A DNA stretch of 64,000 nucleotides from Tenacibaculum singaporense (GTDB lineage: Bacteria > Bacteroidota > Bacteroidia > Flavobacteriales > Flavobacteriaceae), in contig NZ_CP032548.1 of NCBI RefSeq assembly GCF_003867015.1, positions 372,001-436,000 of the forward strand, written 5' to 3'. Both the position numbers and the translations under genes were made by a program. Positions 53,310 to 60,712 of this stretch are shown here, piece after piece (within the stretch, counting starts at the first letter, position 1; every line of letters begins with the position of its first letter). The notes below the pieces were generated by a model, which worked only from the letters and a program-made list of their open reading frames with translations, was not told the DNA's origin and did not search any database.

Positions 53310-53329
53310 TTTAGTCTTAATAATTTAAA
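53310..53329. promoter_or_regulatory. Fur-like operator candidate at the operon start site
   Basis: A stretch with TTTAGT, TTAATAA and TTTAAA parts is similar to the box before the siderophore receptor (reverse strand TTTAGATTAATTTTAAA). It lies just downstream of the -7 element of the biosynthetic operon, where a bound repressor would block transcription. Confidence 0.4.
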
Positions 53330-53330
53330 G

Positions 53331-53338
53331 CAAAAGTA
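53331..53338 (-). promoter_or_regulatory. Predicted -7 element of the siderophore operon
   Basis: CAAAAGTA on the plus strand gives TACTTTTG on the minus strand (consensus TAnnTTTG), 31 bp before the decarboxylase start. There is no good TTG at the -33 position, which suits an activator-dependent promoter. Confidence 0.55.
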
Positions 53339-53357
53339 TATTCAGACCAAACAAACT

Positions 53358-53391
53358 AAATGACGTAAATGGAATTTAAAATGACGTAAAT
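53358..53391 (-). promoter_or_regulatory. 13-bp direct repeat, 21-bp spacing: candidate AraC-type activator site
   Basis: AAATGACGTAAAT occurs at 53358-53370 and again, identical, at 53379-53391, 21 bp apart (two helix turns). Measured from a start site inferred near 53325, the copies lie at about -33 to -45 and -54 to -66. Tandem sites with this period are usual for AraC-type activators. The regulator encoded at 40403 is the obvious candidate. Confidence 0.6.
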
Positions 53392-53409
53392 AGCATATTT
53401 TACAAAAAG

Positions 53410-53447
53410 AAAGCGCAGTATTTAGTATATACCAAATACTGCGCTTT
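53410..53447 (-). terminator. Rho-independent terminator of the ferredoxin operon
   Basis: Perfect 14-bp arms (AAAGCGCAGTATTT and complement) with a 10-nt loop, followed on the minus strand by CTTTTTGT. It insulates the siderophore operon from the genes upstream. Confidence 0.85.
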
Positions 53448-53468
53448 AAAAACTTTATTCTTTTGTTC

Positions 53469-53801
53469 TTAGCTCTCTGGAGCTAACTCAACTTCTAAAC
53501 CATTTAAATCGGGAGTCATTTGTATTTGACAACCCAATCGGCTATTATCTTCTACATAAAAAGCCTCTGCTAACATTGCTTCTTCATCATCTCCCATTTC
53601 TGGCAATTCATGATCTGATTTTACATAACATTGACATGATGCACACATTGCCATTCCTCCACAAATACCAATAGTTCCTTCAGGAGCTAATTCGTATGAG
53701 CGAACTACTTCCATTAAGTTCATAGCCATATCTGTTGGTGCTTGTACCTCATGCGTTACTCCGTCACGATCGGTAATTTTTATCGTAATATCTTGTTCCA
53801 T
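53469..53801 (-). CDS. 2Fe-2S ferredoxin (adrenodoxin type)
   Basis: The 110-residue protein has the four cluster cysteines in adrenodoxin-type spacing: C47, C53, C56 (CGGMAMCASC) and C91 (LGCQI). An extra Cys58 follows. It carries electrons, probably from the reductase encoded at 55116 to oxygenases. It is the last gene of a leftward group that also contains a fatty-acid hydroxylase; the acyl-ACP desaturase at 21240 also needs such a donor. Confidence 0.93.
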   Translation of the reverse strand: MEQDITIKITDRDGVTHEVQAPTDMAMNLMEVVRSYELAPEGTIGICGGMAMCASCQCYVKSDHELPEMGDDEEAMLAEAFYVEDNSRLGCQIQMTPDLNGLEVELAPES

Positions 53802-53846
53802 ATTTTTAGGTGTTAGTACTTAGGAATAAGGGGTTAGTGTATAGGA

Positions 53847-54197
53847 TTAGTTTTTCATTGATTTTATCAACCCAAAAATCATTCTTGATATTTCATTAGA
53901 TTGATGTATTAGCTTTGTTGATTTTTCTTTAGATATAAACTCTAAACGCACAGCTAAATATAGCATGGAACGAACTTCACTATTAGAACCTAAAGCGTAA
54001 TATAAAAATCGAATAAATTCTTGATTTGAACTTCTATCGAAACCTTCAGCTATATTATTAGAAATAGAAACGGATGCCCTTGTAATTTGATCTTTAAAAG
54101 AATATTCTTTACTAGATTTAAAATGCTTGTAAACCTCTAAAGAAAAATCCTGTGCTTTTTGCCAGGCAATGATATCTTCAAATCTTTTTATCCCCAT
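53847..54197 (-). CDS. Four-helix bundle protein (23S rRNA IVS-protein family)
   Basis: The 116-residue protein has the family pattern: RFEDIIAWQKAQDFSLEVY at the N-terminus, DQITRASVSISNNIAEGFDR (about 38-57) and the helical remainder with YYALGSNSEVRS. Homologues occur as ORFs in 23S rRNA intervening sequences and, as Avd, beside diversity-generating retroelements, but mostly as lone genes of unknown role in Bacteroidota. It interrupts an otherwise coherent hydroxylase-ferredoxin pair and is flanked by imperfect inverted TTAGGAA-type repeats, so it is probably an inserted cassette. Confidence 0.88.
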   Translation of the reverse strand: MGIKRFEDIIAWQKAQDFSLEVYKHFKSSKEYSFKDQITRASVSISNNIAEGFDRSSNQEFIRFLYYALGSNSEVRSMLYLAVRLEFISKEKSTKLIHQSNEISRMIFGLIKSMKN

Positions 54198-54207
54198 TTC
54201 CTAATTC

Positions 54208-55113
54208 CTATTTCCTGTCTCCAAACAACTTTTTCCTCAAAACTTTTGCTCTTTTATCTTCTCCATCATGTGTCCAACCTGGTGAGTTGAATATATAATT
54301 GAGTTTATCACTCCATTTATCTGCTCTTTTTACATCATTCCAAATTGCAGTATATTCATGGGTTGCCACTTTTACTGGGTTAAATGTTTCAATATTTACG
54401 GTTAATCCATATACTGGTTTATCAATTTCTTTTAATTCTTCAGAAAAAGTGCCAAACATACGATCCCAAATAATTAAAATTCCAGCATGATTACAATCTA
54501 AATAACGAATATTAGATGCGTGATGTACTCTATGATGTGATGGTGTATTGAAAATTAATTCAATAGGCTTCGGAAGCTTATCTACCAATTCTGTATGTAC
54601 AAAAAACTGATAAATTAAACTGATTCCCATCATGGTAAACATCATTAATGGATCAAATCCTAATAACGGAATCCACATCCAAAAGAAAAATTTATGAATA
54701 CGTTCACCCACTCCTTGACGCAATGCTGTTCCTAAATTCATATGCACTGACGAATGATGTGGTACATGACCTGCCCAGAACAAACGTACTTCGTGATTTA
54801 AGCGATGAAACCAATAGTAAGCAAAATCATCAGCCAATAACAATAAAATCCACGCCCACCATTGGCGTTGTACAACACCTTTTAACGGACTCATTTCATA
54901 CAAGTAGAAAAACGCTACAAAGGCTAAGATTTTCGGAATAAATTCAACAATAGCAGAAAATACCATCATTAACATTGATACTCCGGTGTCTTTACCATGG
55001 TATTTTTCTTTTGCTATTCGGTATTCTACCAACATACAAATAAAAAATACGGGCAAGGCGAAGTACAATAATTTATCTTCTGATAATTGTTGTATGTATT
55101 CAGTTAATGTCAT
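54208..55113 (-). CDS. Fatty acid hydroxylase / sterol desaturase family protein
   Basis: The 301-residue membrane protein has His boxes HRLNH (about 107), HVPHHSSVH (about 120) and HRVHHASN (about 195), with several membrane helices. It is a paralogue of the protein at 41397. It starts 2 bp after the ferredoxin reductase ends and is followed (after one inserted gene) by a ferredoxin, so NADPH - reductase - ferredoxin - hydroxylase is a plausible electron chain. Substrate unknown; carotenoid, sterol-like or fatty-acyl substrates occur in the family. Confidence 0.88.
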   Translation of the reverse strand: MTLTEYIQQLSEDKLLYFALPVFFICMLVEYRIAKEKYHGKDTGVSMLMMVFSAIVEFIPKILAFVAFFYLYEMSPLKGVVQRQWWAWILLLLADDFAYYWFHRLNHEVRLFWAGHVPHHSSVHMNLGTALRQGVGERIHKFFFWMWIPLLGFDPLMMFTMMGISLIYQFFVHTELVDKLPKPIELIFNTPSHHRVHHASNIRYLDCNHAGILIIWDRMFGTFSEELKEIDKPVYGLTVNIETFNPVKVATHEYTAIWNDVKRADKWSDKLNYIFNSPGWTHDGEDKRAKVLRKKLFGDRK

Positions 55114-55115
55114 GC

Positions 55116-56171
55116 TTAATTAATCGCTTTAACTACAGCTTTAGGCGCTTCTTTTCTAGTACCATCAAATCCATCAACACCACCAACCGTTGTATATTTC
55201 ATCACGTATTTTTTATCAGGATGAATACGTTTATAAGCACTCTGGCACATTAACGTTGCTTCGTGGAATCCGCATAAAATTAACTTTAACTTTCCTGGAT
55301 AGGTATTTACATCTCCAATTGCGTAAATTCCTTCTACATTGGTTTGATAGTCTAAAGCGTTGTTTACTTTTATGGCATTTTTTTCTATTTCTAATCCCCA
55401 ATTGGCAATTGGTCCTAATTTTGGAGATAGTCCAAACAATGGAATAAAATGCTCACAAGGTAATGTAAACGGTTCTTTATCTTTTTGCTCTACTACTACA
55501 CCTTCTACTTTTTCTTCTCCTACAATACCTTTAACTTCTGCTGGTGTAATTAGCATTAGTTTTCCTTCATTCTTTAATTCTTGTACTTTATCAACAGAGT
55601 CTAAAGCTCCACGGAACTCATTTCTTCGGTGAATTAACGTTACCGATTTTGCTACATCTGTTAAGAAGATAGACCAATCTAGAGCAGAGTCCCCACCTCC
55701 AGCAATTACCACGTCTTTACCACGATAAATTTCTGGTTCTTTAATCATGTATTCCACTCCCTTGTCTTCAAAATTAGCAATATTTGGGATAGGTGGTTTA
55801 CGGGGTTCAAAACTTCCTAAACCTCCTGCAATTGCTACTACTGGTGCTTGGTGTTTTGTTCCTTTATTAGTGGTAACGATAAACGTTCCGTCCTCTTGTT
55901 TTTCAATAGTATCAGCGCGCTCACCTAAGGTAAATCCTGGTTCAAATTGTTTAATTTGCTCCATCAATTTATCCGTTAAATCACCTGCTAAAATCTCTGG
56001 ATATGCTGGGATATCGTAAATTGGTTTTTTCGGATAAATTTCTGAACACTGCCCTCCTGGTTGTGGTAAGGCATCAATTAAATGACAACGTAATTTTAAT
56101 AATCCTGCTTCAAAAACCGTGAATAATCCTGTAGGTCCTGCTCCAATAATTAATATATCTGTTTGTATCAT
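55116..56171 (-). CDS. Ferredoxin-NADP(+) reductase, thioredoxin-reductase-like type
   Basis: The 351-residue flavoprotein has the FAD motif IIGAGPTGLFTVFEAG (about 7-22), PQPGGQCSEIYPKKPIYDIPAYP (about 40-62, no redox CxxC) and an NAD(P)H motif VIAGGGDSALDW (about 155). The absence of the CxxC of thioredoxin reductase and the YPKKPIYDIP segment identify the YumC-type ferredoxin reductase. It would supply the ferredoxin at 53469. It starts 190 bp after the NifU-like gene, a spacer with a hairpin. Confidence 0.9.
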   Translation of the reverse strand: MIQTDILIIGAGPTGLFTVFEAGLLKLRCHLIDALPQPGGQCSEIYPKKPIYDIPAYPEILAGDLTDKLMEQIKQFEPGFTLGERADTIEKQEDGTFIVTTNKGTKHQAPVVAIAGGLGSFEPRKPPIPNIANFEDKGVEYMIKEPEIYRGKDVVIAGGGDSALDWSIFLTDVAKSVTLIHRRNEFRGALDSVDKVQELKNEGKLMLITPAEVKGIVGEEKVEGVVVEQKDKEPFTLPCEHFIPLFGLSPKLGPIANWGLEIEKNAIKVNNALDYQTNVEGIYAIGDVNTYPGKLKLILCGFHEATLMCQSAYKRIHPDKKYVMKYTTVGGVDGFDGTRKEAPKAVVKAIN

Positions 56172-56202
56172 TTTATAACAAAATTCTCTTATTTATACTG
56201 AG

Positions 56203-56231
56203 ATTCCTGCCTTTTGAAATAAGACAGGAAT
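56203..56231 (-). promoter_or_regulatory. Hairpin in the nifU-FNR spacer
   Basis: ATTCCTG-C-CTT and AAG-A-CAGGAAT form an 11-bp stem with one mismatch and a 7-nt loop, 32 bp upstream of the ferredoxin reductase start. A T run is absent on the minus strand, so it is not clearly a terminator. Confidence 0.35.
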
Positions 56232-56361
56232 ATGTATGCGTTAGTGATTGAGTGGCTTGTTTGAGCTCTTCCAATTTTTTAATTGGAAAGCGAGTAACGA
56301 AAGCACGCCCGAACGCCCAAAATTAAAGCAATAGTCTAGCTTAAAACCTGACTTTTATCAG
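56232..56361. other. Non-coding spacer
   Basis: No ORF. It contains CCAATTTTTTAATTGG (a short palindrome, about 56270) and a GC-richer stretch (AAAGCACGCCCGAACGCCC, about 56299) unlike the surrounding sequence. No RNA family is recognised. Confidence 0.4.
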
Positions 56362-56598
56362 TTATGCTACATTAATTACTTCTGTAATTTCTGGTGCGTA
56401 TTTTTTTATTGTTGCTTCTACTCCGTTTTTCAAGGTCATTTGATTGACTGAACAACCGCTGCAAGCTCCTTCTAATTGTACTTTTACTGTACTGTCTTCT
56501 ATAGATAATAGTTTAATATTACCTCCATCACTTACTAAAAAAGGTCGGATTTCTTCCAACGCTTTTTCTACGTTATTTCTTATGTCTGCTGTTGCCAT
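56362..56598 (-). CDS. NifU-like Fe-S scaffold/carrier protein
   Basis: The 78-residue protein consists of a single NifU C-terminal domain with CxxC (C46-C49 in GACSGCSVNQ) and the SDGGNIKLLSIE segment. It binds or carries a 4Fe-4S cluster. It starts 6 bp behind mrp, a common pairing in Bacteroidota, which supports a shared Fe-S assembly role. Confidence 0.93.
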   Translation of the reverse strand: MATADIRNNVEKALEEIRPFLVSDGGNIKLLSIEDSTVKVQLEGACSGCSVNQMTLKNGVEATIKKYAPEITEVINVA

Positions 56599-56604
56599 AA
56601 CTGC

Positions 56605-57735
56605 TTATTTTGAGCTACAACCACTCATGGTAGTAATTCGTACTACTTCTGTTGGTGGTAAGTTTGCATTTCTTTTTAATAGTTGCGAAACCATTTCTTT
56701 GGTTACCTCTGTAAAAGCTTCTGCTAGTGGTGTGTTTTCTTGTAAAGCTACTGGATGTCCAACATCTCCTGCTTCACGTATGCTTTGTACTAATGGTATT
56801 TCTCCTAAGAAACTTGTTTCAATATCTTCTGCTAAATTTTTAGCACCTCCTTCTCCAAAAATATAATATTTATTGTTAGGAAGTTCTTCTGGTGTAAAAT
56901 ACGCCATATTTTCAACGATACCTAATACTGGTACGTTAATACTTTCTTGTTTAAACATTGCTACTCCTTTTTTAGCATCTGCTAAGGCAATGTTTTGTGG
57001 TGTGCTTACTACAACTGCTCCGTTAATTGGCACTGCTTGTACTATTGATAAATGTACATCTCCTGTACCTGGAGGTAAGTCGATTAATAAGAAATCTAAC
57101 TCTCCCCAATCTGCATCAAATATTAATTGATTTAGTGCTTTTGAAGCCATTGGCCCACGCCAAATTACTGCTTGACTTGGGTCGGTAAAGAAACCTAGTG
57201 ATAATAATTTTACTCCGTAACTTTCAATCGGCTTCATTTTTGAGCGCCCATTTACGTTTACCGCTAATGGCTTTTCTCTTTCAACATCAAACATTAAGTG
57301 TTGTGATGGCCCATAAACATCGGCATCTAACACTCCTACTTTAAATCCCATTTTTGCTAATGAGACAGCCATGTTTGAGGTAATCGTAGATTTTCCTACT
57401 CCTCCTTTACCTGAAGCAATAGCTATGATGTTTTGAATATTAGGGATTTCTTTTCCTCTAATTTGATTTGGATTTTCTTTTTGTTGAACTTCCACCTTCA
57501 CATTCACTTTTACATCGATTTTTTGATCAACGTGTTGGTGAATAGCCTTCATTATCTCTACTTCTATTTTCTTTTTGGCTTGTAATGACGGATTTGCTAT
57601 AGTAACATCAACAATAACCTCATCTCCAAATGTAACTACATTGGTTATATTTTCGTTTTCTACTAAACTTTTACCTTCTCCTGGTGCTGTTATGGTTTCT
57701 AACGCTTTGTATATATCTTGTTTTTTAAAACTCAT
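56605..57735 (-). CDS. Mrp/NBP35-type Fe-S carrier ATPase
   Basis: The 376-residue protein has an N-terminal MIP18/DUF59 domain (about 1-90) and a P-loop ATPase domain with the deviant Walker A GKGGVGKST (about 110-118), DADVYGPSQH and DLPPGTGDVHL. The CxxC cluster pair of many Mrp proteins is not seen; cysteines appear only at the end (SGCSSK). It transfers Fe-S clusters to target proteins. First gene of the leftward Fe-S/electron-transfer group. CAAAGATA at 57803-57810 is a probable minus-strand -7 element. Confidence 0.93.
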   Translation of the reverse strand: MSFKKQDIYKALETITAPGEGKSLVENENITNVVTFGDEVIVDVTIANPSLQAKKKIEVEIMKAIHQHVDQKIDVKVNVKVEVQQKENPNQIRGKEIPNIQNIIAIASGKGGVGKSTITSNMAVSLAKMGFKVGVLDADVYGPSQHLMFDVEREKPLAVNVNGRSKMKPIESYGVKLLSLGFFTDPSQAVIWRGPMASKALNQLIFDADWGELDFLLIDLPPGTGDVHLSIVQAVPINGAVVVSTPQNIALADAKKGVAMFKQESINVPVLGIVENMAYFTPEELPNNKYYIFGEGGAKNLAEDIETSFLGEIPLVQSIREAGDVGHPVALQENTPLAEAFTEVTKEMVSQLLKRNANLPPTEVVRITTMSGCSSK

Positions 57736-57910
57736 GTTTTATGCTATATGCTTTAAACAGCAAGCGATAAGCTTGTTGCTTATTTTTATTTAATCTTAAC
57801 TGCAAAGATACGTTTTAGCCCTCAGAAAATAAAGTCTTTAGATTGGTAATATTTATAGGTTGATAAGTTGGTTTTATAGATGATTTTAAACTTGATTCTT
57901 TTAGGAAAAA

Positions 57911-58456
57911 TCAAGAAATATAACCTTTCTCAAACCCGTATGTTAATAACGCTTCATACGGATTACCTTCTAAGTTTAAAAGTTTTGCAAATGCTGGTTC
58001 AGTTTTGAGTCCTTGTTGTTTTAGAGTTATAATTTTAGACCTGAATTCTTCTCCGGCTTTTACCAACACCTGATATTCAACAAGCATGTGTAGATATGAG
58101 TCTTGCTCTTCTGGAAGTTTATTTTGCACAAAAATCTCTATTGGAAAGGTTTTATACTCAAGTGTAATGATTGTTGTTTTTAAATTTTTATATGATGGAA
58201 TCGTCTTTACTTCAAACCTTAAAAACTCTCCATAGTTTTCACTCACAACTTTTATAAGGTCTTCATGATTATCACTCTGACAGATGATATCTAAATCACT
58301 TGATGTTACATCAATATTGATGGGTATAGTACCCACTAAAATAGGATTGAAGTGTTTTAATAGTTCAAAAATATTCAGCTCTAACAACACTTTATGGGCT
58401 TCTTTTTGTCGGACAGTTCCTTCTTTTAAGTATGTTATATCTCTGAAGTTTATCAC
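57911..58456 (-). CDS. DUF4269 protein (nucleotidyltransferase-like)
   Basis: The 181-residue protein has a G(T)IPINI..SDLDI pattern (VGTIPINIDVTSSDLDIIC, about 42-60), close to the GS...DxD site of minimal nucleotidyltransferases, although the usual GS is replaced by GT. DUF4269 is the closest family I recall. Its start overlaps the stop of the alkyltransferase-like gene by 4 bp (ATGA type), so the two are coupled. Function unknown. Confidence 0.78.
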   Translation of the reverse strand: MINFRDITYLKEGTVRQKEAHKVLLELNIFELLKHFNPILVGTIPINIDVTSSDLDIICQSDNHEDLIKVVSENYGEFLRFEVKTIPSYKNLKTTIITLEYKTFPIEIFVQNKLPEEQDSYLHMLVEYQVLVKAGEEFRSKIITLKQQGLKTEPAFAKLLNLEGNPYEALLTYGFEKGYIS

Positions 58457-58776
58457 AATTCTTCACTTGGATTCCAGAATACCTTTTCAAAGTCTTGAAT
58501 TTGGTTGTCAATAACTTCTATTCCTTCGCTTTCTAATAATTGTTGCATAAGGTTTGTCCCATCAAAATGGTGTTTTCCTGTTAACAATCCTTTTCTATTT
58601 ACTACTCGATGTGCTGGTACTTCTTTTTCTGAAGAGTTATTCATTGCCCAACCTACCATTCTTGCTGAACGAGCTGCTCCTAAATAGGTTGCTATAGCTC
58701 CGTAGCTTGTAACTCTTCCATGTGGTATTAAACGCGCTACTTCGTACACTTTTTCGAAGAAATTTTTATCTGCCAT
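58453..58776 (-). CDS. MGMT-like alkyltransferase-like protein (ATL)
   Basis: The 107-residue protein has the DNA-binding half of O6-methylguanine methyltransferase: IPHGRVTSYGAIA (about 17-29), AARSARMVGWAMNN (about 34-47) and PAHRVVNRKG (about 54-63). The catalytic PCHR is replaced by PAHR (Ala55), so it cannot accept an alkyl group. ATL proteins bind O6-alkylguanine and recruit nucleotide-excision repair. It leads a two-gene unit with DUF4269. Confidence 0.9.
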   Translation of the reverse strand: MADKNFFEKVYEVARLIPHGRVTSYGAIATYLGAARSARMVGWAMNNSSEKEVPAHRVVNRKGLLTGKHHFDGTNLMQQLLESEGIEVIDNQIQDFEKVFWNPSEEL

Positions 58777-58837
58777 GTGGTAAAGATAGTGACATTTAAC
58801 GAATACCTATCGACCGAAGAAAAGCCTAAAAACAAAA

Positions 58838-58859
58838 AATCCTGCAAAAAAGCAGGATT
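58838..58859 (-). terminator. Rho-independent terminator of trmB
   Basis: AATCCTGC-AAAAAA-GCAGGATT stem, followed on the minus strand by TTTTTGTTTTT. Confidence 0.8.
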
Positions 58860-59529
58860 AATAATTAAGTTTAAATTTTATATAAGTAATCGGTTTTCCG
58901 ATTTCTAAATATTGTTTTTCGTAAAATGTTTGCGTACCGGTTACCTCTTCTGGACTGTACACATTTTTATACACATCGTGATTTGCATGTAAAATTTCGT
59001 GACCTTCTCCATGCAATAAACCTAAAGTGTAACCGTGCATGAATTCACTATCGGTTTTTAGGTTGACTGTTCCTTCTGAATTTAAAATACCATGGTATTT
59101 CTTTAAAAACTCAGAATTCGTCATACGATGCTTAGTACGCTTATACTTAATTTGTGGATCTGGGAAGGTTATCCAAATTTCAGAAACTTCATTTTCAGCA
59201 AAAATATAATCTACTAACTCTATTTGAGTTCTAATAAAAGCTACATTTTCCATGTTATTTTCTAGTGCTGTTTTAGCTCCTCGCCAAAATCGTGCGCCTT
59301 TAATATCAATTCCAATAAAGTTTTTATCAGGATTTTTTTCTGCTAAAGCAATCGTATATTCACCTTTACCACAACCTAGCTCTAAGACTATTGGGTTGTT
59401 ATTTTTAAAAAAAGTATTCCACTTTCCTTTATAAAAAAAGTCGTTAATAACTTCTTCTCGTGTTGGTTGAATAACGTTATCAAACGTTTCATTTTCTCTG
59501 AAACGTTTTAGTTTATTTTTACTTCCCAA
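58858..59529 (-). CDS. trmB: tRNA (guanine-N7-)-methyltransferase
   Basis: The 223-residue SAM-dependent enzyme has LELGCGKGEYTIALAE (SAM motif I, about 50-65), IGIDIKGARFWRGAK and the family-specific ITFPDPQIKYKRTKHRM (about 138-154) with TDSEFMHGYT. It methylates G46 in the tRNA variable loop. The terminator arm touches its stop codon. It is 12 bp behind the small membrane protein at 59542. Confidence 0.96.
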   Translation of the reverse strand: MGSKNKLKRFRENETFDNVIQPTREEVINDFFYKGKWNTFFKNNNPIVLELGCGKGEYTIALAEKNPDKNFIGIDIKGARFWRGAKTALENNMENVAFIRTQIELVDYIFAENEVSEIWITFPDPQIKYKRTKHRMTNSEFLKKYHGILNSEGTVNLKTDSEFMHGYTLGLLHGEGHEILHANHDVYKNVYSPEEVTGTQTFYEKQYLEIGKPITYIKFKLNY

Positions 59530-59541
59530 AGTGTATAGAAA

Positions 59542-59763
59542 TTAGGCTCTATCTTCTGTTCCTTCTCTTTGAAAACGAGCAGCTTCTTTCATCCAGTAAG
59601 CAAATAACACTAATAGGATTAATAAAAAGAACCAGTTTACGGCGTTTGAAGTCCACCAACCTGCATCTGATTTAGCTACTGTTAAGCGTAACCAATTGAA
59701 TGGTGCAAATAAAAAGTCGGTAAATAAACTACCAATCCATCTAAAAATATTGCCTGCTATCAT
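59542..59763 (-). CDS. Small membrane protein, DUF6341-like
   Basis: The 73-residue protein has two hydrophobic parts (about 8-25 and 42-60) and the sequence FAPFNWLR followed by a tryptophan-rich loop (GWWTSNAVNWFF). It matches, from memory, a Flavobacteria family that lies between trmB/upp-type genes and is often mis-labelled after its neighbour. Function unknown. Divergent from the membrane protein at 59806; CAAAAATA at 59786-59793 is a likely minus-strand -7 element. Confidence 0.7.
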   Translation of the reverse strand: MIAGNIFRWIGSLFTDFLFAPFNWLRLTVAKSDAGWWTSNAVNWFFLLILLVLFAYWMKEAARFQREGTEDRA

Positions 59764-59805
59764 ATCTTAAGTATCTTTACAGCTGCAAAAATATAAAAAG
59801 AAACA

Positions 59806-60711
59806 ATGTTAGCCAATTTTTTCGGTAAATCTAAACCTATAAATTTTGTTGTACTGTTTGTACTATTCTTAGGGTATTTTGTTTTAAGTATTTTTTCTAA
59901 GGAATTATCTTTCAACCTTGTTAAAGAACTTGGTTGGTTTTTAGTTGTTTTTTCAGTGTATAATTTTATTATTGCTAAGAACTTATTGACTTACGATAAC
60001 TCTTTTGCTTTTTTGTTTTTTGTGATCTTAATTGGATTTTTTCCTGATACTATACAGATAAATAAAACTTTTTACGCTAATTTAACTATACTTCTTTTTT
60101 TACGAAAAGTATATAGTTTACAGTCTTCAAAAAACATACTTCATAAATTGTTTGATGGTGGTTTATGGCTTGGTATTTCATTTTTAATAGAGCCTTATGC
60201 TCCTTTATTACTGATATTACTTTACTTGTCTATATTTTTACACCAACGATTTACCTATCAAACATTATTAACACCTGTAATTGGTTTTTTTGCTCCTATT
60301 TTTCTGTATTTCACTTACTATTTTTGGTATGATAACCTTGAAAAGTTTTGGTTGCTTTTTGATTGGAATTTTTATCCTGATTTAAGCTTTTATTCTCATG
60401 AGAAGTATTTGTTCCCTATTCTTTTTATAGGTTCCTTTTTAATTGCTTCTATCATGTTAAAAAGTCCAAAGGCACTTGCTGTTAAAAATAAATTCAGAAA
60501 AAACTGGATATTGATTCTCACTCACCTTGTAATAACTACAGCTATTTTACTTTTAGTTCAAGACGGTTCTGGGAGTGAGTTCTTATATGTATTTTTTCCT
60601 GTTTCTGTTATTCTAGCTAATGGAATAGAGTTTTTTCAAAAGAAGTGGTATGCTGATGCTATTATTATTTTATTCTTAATAGCTTCTTTTTTTGTAAGTG
60701 CTATTGTATAA
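59806..60711 (+). CDS. Multi-pass membrane protein, DUF6427-like
   Basis: The 301-residue protein has about eight to nine hydrophobic segments and few charged residues. It contains ETYAPLLLILLYLSIFLHQRF-like membrane text (EPYAPLLLILLYL) and ends VSAIV. Family DUF6427 of Flavobacteriia fits by length and by its place beside upp and the DUF6341-like gene. Function unknown. Convergent with upp, 1 bp between the ends. Confidence 0.72.
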   Translation: MLANFFGKSKPINFVVLFVLFLGYFVLSIFSKELSFNLVKELGWFLVVFSVYNFIIAKNLLTYDNSFAFLFFVILIGFFPDTIQINKTFYANLTILLFLRKVYSLQSSKNILHKLFDGGLWLGISFLIEPYAPLLLILLYLSIFLHQRFTYQTLLTPVIGFFAPIFLYFTYYFWYDNLEKFWLLFDWNFYPDLSFYSHEKYLFPILFIGSFLIASIMLKSPKALAVKNKFRKNWILILTHLVITTAILLLVQDGSGSEFLYVFFPVSVILANGIEFFQKKWYADAIIILFLIASFFVSAIV

Positions 60712-60712
60712 A

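Noticed and set aside
53847..54197. Avd of a diversity-generating retroelement
   Set aside because: No reverse transcriptase, template repeat or variable repeat in the neighbourhood; the protein fits the wider four-helix bundle family.
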